10,937 bases of DNA from Clostridia bacterium (lineage in GTDB: Bacteria; Bacillota; Sulfobacillia; SLMV01), in the NCBI GenBank assembly GCA_003554565.1, contig PWGR01000148.1, positions 1 through 10,937 of the forward strand, read 5' to 3'. Below the pieces are notes generated by a model that was not told the DNA's origin, ran no database searches, and saw only the letters and a program-made list of their open reading frames with translations. Made by a program: the position numbers and the translations under genes. How positions within the stretch are numbered: position 1 is the first letter of the stretch; each line of letters opens with the position of its first letter. Below are positions 1 through 5,951 of the stretch, piece by piece.

Positions 1-87
1 CTGGCTGGCATGACGGACCGTTATGCAATGGACCTGTACCAGGCTCTTTTTGAGCCCTACGAGAAGGTGCTGCATCCTGGATTGTGA
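1..87 (+). CDS. dGTPase-like HD-domain phosphohydrolase, C-terminal tail (partial)
   Basis: Only the last 28 codons and the TGA stop are in the window. The visible peptide starts LAGMTDRYAMDLYQALF, which matches the conserved C-terminal helix of dGTPase-family dNTP triphosphohydrolases (typically 'YIAGMTDRYA..LY..LF'). Enzymes of this family hydrolyse dNTPs to deoxynucleosides and triphosphate in the cytoplasm. The HD metal-binding motifs lie upstream of the window, so activity cannot be judged. The stop overlaps a possible GTG start of the next gene (GTGA at 84-87). In many Bacillota the dgt-like gene precedes dnaG and sigA; here it precedes a small membrane protein and the fatty acid operon. 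The call rests on one recognised motif, from memory. Confidence 0.7.
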   Translation: MAGMTDRYAMDLYQALFEPYEKVLHPGL

Positions 88-98
88 GGTATGCTGGC

Positions 99-377
99 GT
101 GCGGCCATTTGACGACATGAATACAGATGAACCAGATGGCGGGGATTCCGGGGTGTCTCAGCGTGAACGCCGCCCTCTCGGTGCGGTTCTGAACAGCTTT
201 GCCCTGCTCGCCGCGGGTGCTGCCCTGATCGGCTCGCTGTTTACTTCTGTGGCCTTCCGGCTGGCGGGAGCGACGGACATGAGCTACCTGCAGATTCTCG
301 GGGTGGCTGGCGGAGTTTCCGCGGCAATGTATGTGCTGATTATGCTCGGTGGACGACACCAGGACAGAAACCTCTGA
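99..377 (+). CDS. Small two-helix membrane protein of unknown function
   Basis: I do not recognise this gene. From GTG 99 it encodes 92 residues. An acidic hydrophilic N-terminus and a basic patch (RERR) are followed by two hydrophobic segments, roughly residues 27-52 and 62-84, and a short charged tail (GGRHQDRNL). It is probably an inner-membrane hairpin protein. The segments loosely resemble AtpZ/AtpI-type small proteins in layout, but the usual G..LG..LD motif is missing, so I do not assign that family. Three in-frame starts are possible: GTG 84 (overlapping the upstream stop), GTG 99 (chosen because GAGGT at 86-90 sits 8 bases upstream) and ATG 117 (no visible ribosome binding site). It seems coupled to the dGTPase-like gene upstream and is separated from fapR by the operator region. 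Confidence 0.6.
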   Translation: MRPFDDMNTDEPDGGDSGVSQRERRPLGAVLNSFALLAAGAALIGSLFTSVAFRLAGATDMSYLQILGVAGGVSAAMYVLIMLGGRHQDRNL

Positions 378-416
378 CTGATATGTGGTGCGGTGCGTCC
401 CAGACGGGCGGTGGAC

Positions 417-459
417 TTGCATTTTCCGGCTTGATCCTTAATACTAAGTACTAATACCA
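417..459 (+). promoter_or_regulatory. Probable sigma-A promoter of the fapR-plsX-fab operon
   Basis: The 132-base gap between the small membrane gene and fapR contains two weak sigma-A-like pairings. One is TTGCAT (417-422) with AATACT (440-445), 17 bases apart. The other is TTGATC (431-436) with ATACCA (454-459), also 17 bases apart. Neither is a strong match, and I cannot choose between them. Both would place the -10 box inside or touching the FapR operator, which fits repression by blocking RNA polymerase. No terminator is visible between 378 and 416, so read-through from the upstream gene is possible. Confidence 0.4.
438..454 (+). promoter_or_regulatory. FapR operator (fapO), main copy
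   Basis: TTAATACTAAGTACTAA is a 17-base near-perfect palindrome: seven of eight base pairs match around a central A. Its reverse complement, TTAGTACTTAGTATTAA, closely resembles the FapR operator of Bacillus as I recall it (TTAGTAC followed by a TTAA-ended half). It stands out as AT-rich in a GC-rich region and lies 55 bases before the fapR start codon. FapR binds such sites when malonyl-CoA is low and is released when it binds malonyl-CoA, so this site should control fapR and the downstream fatty acid genes by feedback. Confidence 0.8.
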
Positions 460-467
460 GGTCTCAA
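451..467 (+). promoter_or_regulatory. Second, weaker FapR-like half-operator overlapping the first
   Basis: CTAATACCAGGTCTCAA shares the central CC.GG core typical of FapR sites (reverse complement TTGAGACCTGGTATTAG), but only five of eight palindrome pairs hold. It overlaps the stronger copy by the four bases CTAA, with centres 13 bases apart. It could let a second FapR dimer bind next to the first, or it could simply be extended operator sequence. The arrangement is seen directly; two-dimer binding is inference. Confidence 0.5.
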
Positions 468-509
468 ATACGCGCACGGTTGTCGTGTGCCCATCGTGGG
501 GGAGATGGT

Positions 510-1082
510 ATGCCGGTATCGAGCAAGGAGACCCGACGCAGTCGACTGCAGTACTGCCTGCAGGACAATCCCTTTCTTACGGACGAAGAGCTTGCCGCCA
601 GATTCGGGGTTAGTATTCAGACCATACGCCTCGATAGGACGGCACTGGGAATACCCGATGTACGCATGCGGACCCGCCAGGTGGCACAGGAGAACTTCGA
701 CCGGGTTCGATCCATGAGCACCGGGGAGATCGTAGGTAAACTGCTGGACCTAAAGCTGGGCTCGTCGGGCCTATCGCTTCTGGAGACCTACGAGGATATG
801 GTTTTTGAAAAGACCAGGATCGTGCGGAGCCATTTCATATTTGCTCAGGCCGATTCGCTTGCCCTTGCAGTCATCGATGCCGACATTGCCCTGACGGGAC
901 TGGTGAATGTTAAATTCAAGCGTCCGGTGACGGTGGGCGAGGAGCTCCTCGCCCGCGCTGATGTGATCCGGACCAAAGGAGACGACAAGTACGTGGTGCT
1001 GGTTGAGACGACCTCGGCGGGACAGAAGGTGTTCCGCGGCAAATTCGTGGTATTCGTGATGGACGAGGAGGACGATTCTTGA
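510..1082 (+). CDS. fapR: FapR, malonyl-CoA-responsive repressor of lipid synthesis
   Basis: This 190-residue protein aligns along its whole length with Bacillus FapR. The N-terminal DeoR-like helix-turn-helix covers about residues 23-50 (DEELAARFGVSIQTIRLDR). A linker helix follows, then a hot-dog effector domain (about 95-185) containing FAQADSLALAVIDADIALT. The family represses fapR, plsX and fab genes and is released by malonyl-CoA. ATG 510 is chosen because GGGGGAG (498-504) lies 5 bases upstream and the protein then begins at the same point as Bacillus FapR; an in-frame TTG at 480 would add ten unrelated residues. Residues 107 and 115, remembered as Gly and Asn contacts important for malonyl-CoA response in B. 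subtilis, are Ser and Asp here. The stop overlaps the plsX start (TTGA, 1079-1082). The operator lies just upstream, so autoregulation is likely. Confidence 0.95.
   Translation: MPVSSKETRRSRLQYCLQDNPFLTDEELAARFGVSIQTIRLDRTALGIPDVRMRTRQVAQENFDRVRSMSTGEIVGKLLDLKLGSSGLSLLETYEDMVFEKTRIVRSHFIFAQADSLALAVIDADIALTGLVNVKFKRPVTVGEELLARADVIRTKGDDKYVVLVETTSAGQKVFRGKFVVFVMDEEDDS
1065..1071 (+). promoter_or_regulatory. Ribosome binding site that fixes the TTG start of plsX
   Basis: GAGGAGG lies inside the last codons of fapR (the DEEDD tail) and ends 7 bases before TTG 1079. This ideal spacing supports a TTG start giving MRIALDAMGGD, the usual PlsX N-terminus. Confidence 0.8.
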
Positions 1083-2104
1083 GGATTGCTCTGGATGCGA
1101 TGGGAGGAGATCAGGGACCGGAGGCGGTATGCAAGGCCGCCGTTGAGTTCTTGCGCGAAGGTGAGGAGCGTCAGCTGGTGCTGGTTGGTCAGAAAGACTA
1201 TTTCGCGGAACACCTGCCGGACGATGAGTTTGGTGACCGCCTGCGCACCCTGCACGCACCAACTTTCATAGGGCCGGAAGAAGAGCCGGTGCGGGCCATC
1301 CGCTCCAAGTCGGATGCCTCGATGGTCCAGTGTCTCAAATTGGTGCGAGACGGAGAGGCGGACGCAATGATCAGCCTGGGCAACACCGGAGCCCTTCTTG
1401 CGGGAGGGGTGCTGATAAGCCGGCGAATTCGTGGTGTGGAGCGCCCGGCGCTCGCGTCGGAGATTCCTTCTACTCAGGGAGAATCAACCCTGGTCCTTGA
1501 CCTGGGCGCAAGCGTCGATGTGCGGGCACGTCATCTTGTGCAGTACGCCGAGATGGGCACTAACTACGCCCAGCGGGTAATGGGGCGCTCTCTTCCGACC
1601 TGTGGTCTGCTGAATGTAGGTGCGGAGAGTAAGAAGGGAGATGCTCTCCGACGAGAGGCGTACGAGCTGTTACAGGAGGCCGGGCGGGGTCAGGATTCCT
1701 GGGACTTCGCGGGCAATGTCGAGGCTCGCGAGTTATTGAGTGCCCCGGTTGATGTTGTGGTCACCGATGGCTTCGTCGGCAATGTGTTTCTTAAGTCAGT
1801 CGAGGGAACTGCCTCAGCTCTCGTTGATCTAATGGAGGTAGGTATGCGGACAAGTGTCGCGACGCGGGTGGGCAGTGCGCTGCTGCTGCCCACGATGCGG
1901 CGTCGGATGCGGGCTTTTGACTACCGGAACCACGGCGGCGCGGTGCTTTTGGGCATACGCTCTATTGTGATCAAGTGTCACGGTAGCTCGGGCCAGCAGG
2001 CGATTGTCAGCGCGCTGGAGCGGGCTGTCACCGCGGTGCAGGAGAGTGTGCCGGGAGTAATTCGGGATGCAGTTGCGGAGAGGACGGAGGACGATGACGA
2101 CTGA
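1079..2104 (+). CDS. plsX: PlsX, phosphate acyltransferase (acyl-ACP:phosphate)
   Basis: PlsX transfers the acyl chain from acyl-ACP to phosphate, giving acyl-phosphate for PlsY in the first step of phospholipid synthesis. It is a soluble enzyme that associates with the membrane. The 341 residues match the family length (about 330-345). Visible hallmarks are MRIALDAMGGDQGPEA at the start, RAIRSKSDASM (72-82), GNTGALLAG (101-109), LDLGASVD (140-147, usually LD.GAN.D), DGFVGNV (230-236), DYRNHGGA (281-288) and IKCHGSS (298-304). The start is TTG, overlapping the fapR stop by four bases, with a strong ribosome binding site at 1065-1071. The tail is very acidic (EDDDD) and its coding sequence overlaps the fabH start. 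No key motif appears missing. Confidence 0.97.
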   Translation: MRIALDAMGGDQGPEAVCKAAVEFLREGEERQLVLVGQKDYFAEHLPDDEFGDRLRTLHAPTFIGPEEEPVRAIRSKSDASMVQCLKLVRDGEADAMISLGNTGALLAGGVLISRRIRGVERPALASEIPSTQGESTLVLDLGASVDVRARHLVQYAEMGTNYAQRVMGRSLPTCGLLNVGAESKKGDALRREAYELLQEAGRGQDSWDFAGNVEARELLSAPVDVVVTDGFVGNVFLKSVEGTASALVDLMEVGMRTSVATRVGSALLLPTMRRRMRAFDYRNHGGAVLLGIRSIVIKCHGSSGQQAIVSALERAVTAVQESVPGVIRDAVAERTEDDDD

Positions 2105-3107
2105 TGAACGCGGAGTGAGCATCTGGGGGCTCGGACGCGCCCTGCCGGAAAGGGTGCTGACCAACCGCGAGCTGGAGACAATGGTGGACACGTCAGATGA
2201 ATGGATCAAGACGAGAACTGGTATCTCGGAGCGACGGATTGCCGATGAACATACCGCCACATCTGATCTATGTTACGAGGCCTCCGTGCAGGCCCTGGAG
2301 CGGGCTGCCGTGCCCGCTGAATCGGTGGAGCTGATCATTGTTGCAACAGTCACTCCTGACATGGTTTTTCCCTCCACGGCCAGCCTCCTGCAGGATCGAT
2401 TGGGTGCTGAGGGGGCCGCTGCCTTCGATTTGCAGGTGGGCTGCACGGGATTCTTATATGCCCTGGCCGTCGCCGAGCAGTTCGTGCGCTCGAGTGCCTA
2501 TGAGACAGTGCTGGTAATAGCTGGGGACCTCCTCTCCCGCATCACCGACTGGGAGGATCGTGCCACGTGCGTGTTATTCGGCGATGCCGCCGGTGCCGCG
2601 GTGCTGCGTCCCAGTGGTGGCGATGACGGGATCCTGGCCAGCTACCTGGGCAATGACGGCAGCGGCGCACACCACCTGCAGATGCCCGCCGGCGGCTCCA
2701 GGCACCCGGCCAGGATGGAGACAGTGAAAAAGCGGATGCACTACCTCAAGATGAACGGCCGCGAGGTATTCAAGTTTGCCGTAAAGGCAATGGGGGACTC
2801 TGCGGCGGAGGCGGTACGGCGAGCGGGCCTGACATTCGATGATATTGATTGCTATATTCCGCACCAGGCCAATATCCGGATTATCGACGCTTCAGCCAAG
2901 AGGCTGGGAATTCCCAGGGAACGGGTCTATGTCAACATAGACCGGTACGGGAATACTTCCGGCGCCACAGTCCCTGTCGCCCTGACCGAGGCCTGGGAAG
3001 ACGGGATCGTCGGTCCCGGTGACAATGTTCTGGCCGTGACGTTTGGGGCGGGGCTGGGCTGGGCCGCTACGGTAATCCACCTCACGGAGGAGCTGAGACA
3101 CCTGTGA
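2094..3107 (+). CDS. fabH: FabH, 3-oxoacyl-ACP synthase III
   Basis: FabH condenses an acyl-CoA primer with malonyl-ACP to start fatty acid chains. From ATG 2094 it has 337 residues, close to the usual 310-330 plus a short N-terminal extension. The catalytic triad is intact: Cys117 in QVGCTGF, His257 in IPHQAN and Asn287 in YGNTSGA. Other family signatures are DEWIKTRTGI (35-44), GDAAGAAVL (163-171) and FGAGLGWAA (317-325). ATG 2094 overlaps the plsX stop by 11 bases; GGAGG (2086-2090) is close, only 3 bases upstream. GTG 2115 (residue 8) is a possible alternative start, while the upstream ATG 2067 lacks support. Primer preference (acetyl or branched) cannot be read from the sequence. The stop overlaps the degV start as GTGA. 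Confidence 0.97.
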   Translation: MTTDERGVSIWGLGRALPERVLTNRELETMVDTSDEWIKTRTGISERRIADEHTATSDLCYEASVQALERAAVPAESVELIIVATVTPDMVFPSTASLLQDRLGAEGAAAFDLQVGCTGFLYALAVAEQFVRSSAYETVLVIAGDLLSRITDWEDRATCVLFGDAAGAAVLRPSGGDDGILASYLGNDGSGAHHLQMPAGGSRHPARMETVKKRMHYLKMNGREVFKFAVKAMGDSAAEAVRRAGLTFDDIDCYIPHQANIRIIDASAKRLGIPRERVYVNIDRYGNTSGATVPVALTEAWEDGIVGPGDNVLAVTFGAGLGWAATVIHLTEELRHL

Positions 3108-3967
3108 AAGATGTGGCGATCGTGACAGACAGCTCAGCCGACCTCTCCCCGGACACTGCGGAGGCGCTGGACGTGCATGTGGTGCCGATGGTCACCTATG
3201 CGAATGAGGGGGCGCGACCCTTCTGTACTGGGCAGGGGCCGGATGTTTTTTGGGCAGATGCCCCCGGAGCGGACCCCCGGTTTCCCGTGCGGACAGCTCA
3301 ACCCACCCCGGGGGATTTCTGCCGCGTTTACCGTGACATCGTGCGGGATGCTCCGGTCAGCTGCATTATTTCCATCCATCCCTCCGAGCAGCTGAGCGCC
3401 ACAGTGCAGTCGGCACGGCTGGCGGCGGACCGGATAACGGAGACGACAGTGCTGGTGATTGACTCCCAGATGGTCGGACCTCCTGCGGGGCATGCAGTGA
3501 AGGAGGCCAGTCTGGCCGGGGAGGACCACACCGGTGAGGAAATTGTGGATTTTTTGTACTCGCTGCTGTCGGATCTGAGGGTCTGCGTCTATGCTGCCGC
3601 GCTGGGTGAGCTGACCCAGTTGGAGCCGGAGGGCTGGTGGAACCGCCTGGTGCGGGGGGTGCGCCGTCCCCTCCGACCCAATATCTTTGAGCTGAACGAG
3701 GGTGAGTTCAGGCCCGCGGGGCGGGTGCGCGATGCAGAAGAAGCGACGGAACGCCTGGCCGAGTTTGCCTCCGATTCGGAGGCCGGCAGCAGTCGATCCA
3801 ACTTTGCCGGGATCATGTTTGCGGGTCCTGAACCTGACCCGCAGTTTACCGATCGGGTGCGCGAGGTTGTGCCGTCGTCGGTCGAAGCAGAGGAGTTCAT
3901 CATTGGACCCGTCCTCGGTGCTCACCTGGGGCGGGGATCTATGGGGGTGTTTACCGTTGCCCGATAA
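3104..3967 (+). CDS. DegV-family fatty-acid-binding protein (FakB-like), divergent
   Basis: This 287-residue protein shows the DegV fold: VAIVTDSSADLSPD (4-17), VVPMVTY (26-32), RTAQPTPGDF (63-72, usually TSQPSPG.F), IISIHPSEQLSATVQSAR (88-105), VLVIDSQ (116-122) and IIGPVLGAHLGRGSMGV (266-282). DegV proteins of the FakB type bind a fatty acid for FakA, which phosphorylates it to acyl-phosphate. Thr64, Ser98 and His274 match, by my reading, the positions that hold the carboxyl group in FakB. The middle is unusual: the common 'L..L.KGGRI' stretch reads LGELTQLEPEGWWNRL (168-183). The start is GTG 3104 (GTGA overlap with fabH), with GGAGGAG at 3086-3092. It lies where fabK often sits. The family call is firm; fatty acid binding is inferred from family and context. 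Confidence 0.88.
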   Translation: MKDVAIVTDSSADLSPDTAEALDVHVVPMVTYANEGARPFCTGQGPDVFWADAPGADPRFPVRTAQPTPGDFCRVYRDIVRDAPVSCIISIHPSEQLSATVQSARLAADRITETTVLVIDSQMVGPPAGHAVKEASLAGEDHTGEEIVDFLYSLLSDLRVCVYAAALGELTQLEPEGWWNRLVRGVRRPLRPNIFELNEGEFRPAGRVRDAEEATERLAEFASDSEAGSSRSNFAGIMFAGPEPDPQFTDRVREVVPSSVEAEEFIIGPVLGAHLGRGSMGVFTVAR

Positions 3968-4901
3968 GTACGCGCTTCTGTTTCCCGGTCAGGGTGCTCA
4001 ATACGTTGGCATGGGAGAGGAGATTCTGGACAGCTCTCAGGTCGCCCGCAGTGTTTTCGATCGTGCCTCCGAGGCAGTCGGTTTTGATGTGGCCAAACTT
4101 TGTTTGCAGGGACCCCGGGAGCGGCTCAATCTCACAGAGTACACTCAGCCGGCGCTCTTGACCCTGAGTGTGGCGGTGTGGGAGACTCTCAAGAAGCGCA
4201 ATATTCCCGCACCGGCCGCAGCCGCGGGACTCAGCCTGGGTGAATATTCGGCGCTCGTTGCTGCACGGTCGCTTACGCTGGAGGATGCCTGTGTTCTGGT
4301 ACATAAGCGTGGTCGGTACATGCAGGAGGCCGTACCTCCTGAGGAGGGTGCTATGGCGGCCATAATCGGGCTCGAGGGTGATGAGGTGCAGCAGGTGTGC
4401 CGGGAAGTGGAGCGTGAATCTGGACAGGGGGTTGTGCGCGGAGCCAATTTCAACTGTCCTGGGCAGGTAGTAATATCCGGCGATCGCGACCTGGTCGAAC
4501 GGGCCAGGGAACTTCTGGATGAAAGGGGGGCGCGCCGGGCGGTGCAGCTGCCTGTAAGCGCTCCGTTTCACTCCCCGCTGATGGAACCGGCGCGCGAAAA
4601 ACTGAGCGAGGCATTGCGCGGGATAAAGATAGCCCGGCCGGAGTTTCCGGTAGTGGCCAATGTGCAGGCTGCTCCCGTGCTGGATCCGGATCAGATTCGG
4701 GAGGCGCTCCTCCAGCAGGTGGCATCGCCGGTACTGTGGCAGCGGTCAGTTGAATACATGAAGGAAGAGGCAATATCGACATTCGTAGAGGCCGGCCCGG
4801 GCAACGTACTCCGCGGGTTTTTGCGCCGTATTGACAGGACTCTCGTCGGCCTCGGCTGCGAGAAGCCTGAGGATATTGGGAAGGTGGCGAATCATTTATG
4901 A
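3957..4901 (+). CDS. fabD: FabD, malonyl-CoA:ACP transacylase
   Basis: FabD loads malonyl groups from CoA onto ACP, supplying FabH and FabF. From TTG 3957 it has 314 residues, the normal size, and starts MPDKYALLFPGQGAQYVGMG. The nucleophile is Ser93 in GLSLGEYSAL (Leu replaces the more common His of GHSLG, as I recall for Bacillus FabD). Arg118 (KRGRYMQEA), His205 (APFHSPLM) and the VEAGPGNVL segment (277-285) are present. The open frame extends upstream to 3702, but that part lies over degV and does not resemble FabD. The TTG gives an 11-base overlap with degV, and GGGGGTG at 3943-3949 is a fair ribosome binding site 7 bases upstream. The stop overlaps fabG as ATGA. Confidence 0.96.
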   Translation: MPDKYALLFPGQGAQYVGMGEEILDSSQVARSVFDRASEAVGFDVAKLCLQGPRERLNLTEYTQPALLTLSVAVWETLKKRNIPAPAAAAGLSLGEYSALVAARSLTLEDACVLVHKRGRYMQEAVPPEEGAMAAIIGLEGDEVQQVCREVERESGQGVVRGANFNCPGQVVISGDRDLVERARELLDERGARRAVQLPVSAPFHSPLMEPAREKLSEALRGIKIARPEFPVVANVQAAPVLDPDQIREALLQQVASPVLWQRSVEYMKEEAISTFVEAGPGNVLRGFLRRIDRTLVGLGCEKPEDIGKVANHL

Positions 4902-5656
4902 ACTTCGATGGTGAGGTGGCCCTGGTAACTGGAGCATCCCGGGGAATAGGAGCGGCCGTTTGCCGCCGTCTGGGTGCGGCGGGAGCCCGTGTTGCTGCCG
5001 GGTATCTGGGAGAGCCGGAGCTGCGCGAGCAAGCGCTGGAGGTCGTCCGGGCCATTGAAGAGGACGGTGGCGAGGCACTTGCTGTGGAGATTGACGTCAC
5101 CGTGCCGGAGTCGGTTGATGAGTGCTTCTCTGAAATAGAATCGCAGTGGGAGGCAGTTCGCGTCCTGGTTAACAACGCCGGGGTCACGCGGGATGGACTC
5201 ATGATGCGGATGAGTGAAGAAGCCTGGTCACAGGTCATGAGTGTCAATCTGGATGGTACCCAGCGGACGTGCCGGCGCGCCCTTCGCGGGATGATGCGCG
5301 CTCGAGATGGTGCCATCGTCAACATGTCCTCCGTGGTCGGGCTTGTAGGCAATGCGGGTCAGTGCAACTACTCCGCCGCAAAGGGTGGAGTGGTCGGGCT
5401 GACGCGCAGTCTGGCGGCAGAGGTTGGTTCCCGCGGGGTACGGGTCAACGCCGTAGCCCCCGGCCTGATTGCCACCGCCATGACCAGCGAGATGCCGGAG
5501 GAAAACGTCGGGGCAGCCGTGGATCGCAGCGCCCTGGGCCGCATTGGTCAGCCGGAGGATGTGGCGGAGGCGGTGTGTTTCCTGGCGTCAGGGGCCGCTT
5601 CATACATAACCGGGGAGGTCCTGGTCGTCGACGGGGGAATGAGTGTCGGACTCTAA
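4898..5656 (+). CDS. fabG: FabG, 3-oxoacyl-ACP reductase
   Basis: FabG is a short-chain dehydrogenase that reduces 3-oxoacyl-ACP to 3-hydroxyacyl-ACP with NADPH, the first reduction of each elongation cycle. The 252 residues are the standard length. The nucleotide-binding motif TGASRGIG is at 11-18, NNAG at 92-95, and the active site residues are Asn117, Ser145, Tyr158 and Lys162 (NYSAAKGG). The C-terminal ITGEVLVVDGGM (237-248) is typical. The ATG overlaps the fabD stop (ATGA), pointing to translational coupling; AAGGTGG (4881-4887) lies 10 bases upstream. It ends in tandem stops TAA TAG (5654-5659), after which acpP has its own strong ribosome binding site. General sugar or steroid dehydrogenases share the fold, but the context between fabD and acpP makes FabG secure. 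Confidence 0.97.
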   Translation: MNFDGEVALVTGASRGIGAAVCRRLGAAGARVAAGYLGEPELREQALEVVRAIEEDGGEALAVEIDVTVPESVDECFSEIESQWEAVRVLVNNAGVTRDGLMMRMSEEAWSQVMSVNLDGTQRTCRRALRGMMRARDGAIVNMSSVVGLVGNAGQCNYSAAKGGVVGLTRSLAAEVGSRGVRVNAVAPGLIATAMTSEMPEENVGAAVDRSALGRIGQPEDVAEAVCFLASGAASYITGEVLVVDGGMSVGL

Positions 5657-5674
5657 TAGGACCGAAAACACCAT

Positions 5675-5682
5675 GGGAGGTG
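5675..5682 (+). promoter_or_regulatory. Strong ribosome binding site of acpP
   Basis: GGGAGGTG ends 9 bases before ATG 5692 and is one of the longest anti-Shine-Dalgarno matches seen in the window. It follows tandem fabG stops rather than a start/stop overlap, so acpP appears to be translated independently, in keeping with the high demand for carrier protein. Confidence 0.75.
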
Positions 5683-5691
5683 CTGATTGAC

Positions 5692-5931
5692 ATGTCGAAA
5701 GAAGAAATTCTTAGCCGGGTGAGCGAGCTGTTGGCAGATCAGCTGGGAACTGATGAGGATGAGGTCTCTTCCGGGGTCGAGTTTGCCGCCGACCTGGGCG
5801 CTGATTCGCTGGACCTGGTGGAGCTGATCATGTCGCTGGAGGAGGAGTTTGACCTGACCATTCCCGACGAAGATGTGGAAGACATCGTTACGGTCGGGGA
5901 TGCAGTCGACTATATCTCGGAGCGCATCTGA
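5692..5931 (+). CDS. acpP: Acyl carrier protein
   Basis: This 79-residue acidic protein carries growing acyl chains on a phosphopantetheine arm attached to Ser39 in the DLGADSLDLVEL motif (34-45). Helix signatures EEEFDLTIPDEDVEDIVTVG (50-69) and the C-terminal AVDYISERI are those of type II ACP. The open frame extends upstream to 5269, but that part lies over fabG in another frame; ATG 5692 with GGGAGGTG upstream is clearly the real start. It sits between fabG and fabF, the standard place. No residue of the modification site is altered. It needs a phosphopantetheinyl transferase (AcpS), which is not in this window. Confidence 0.97.
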   Translation: MSKEEILSRVSELLADQLGTDEDEVSSGVEFAADLGADSLDLVELIMSLEEEFDLTIPDEDVEDIVTVGDAVDYISERI

Positions 5932-5951
5932 GAAACTGGGAGCTGAAATCC

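Noticed and set aside
391..416. Possible terminator after the small membrane gene (CGTC/GACG pairing)
   Set aside because: The stem is only 4 bp and is not followed by a T-run.
480..509. TTG start adding ten residues to FapR
   Set aside because: No ribosome binding site and no family match; ATG 510 fits both.
3134..3925. Open frame of 263 codons on the - strand opposite degV
   Set aside because: A shadow of degV with no recognisable domain and no ribosome binding site evidence strong enough to override the + strand gene.
3702..3956. 85-codon upstream extension of the fabD frame
   Set aside because: It overlaps degV for its whole length and shows no FabD similarity; TTG 3957 gives the standard FabD N-terminus.
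4450..5352. Open frame of 300 codons on the - strand
   Set aside because: It lies fully opposite fabD/fabG, has low-complexity Ser/Pro/Arg-rich content typical of GC-rich antisense frames, and resembles no family.
5269..5691. Long upstream extension of the acpP frame
   Set aside because: It is out-of-frame fabG; acpP has a clear ATG and ribosome binding site at 5675-5694.
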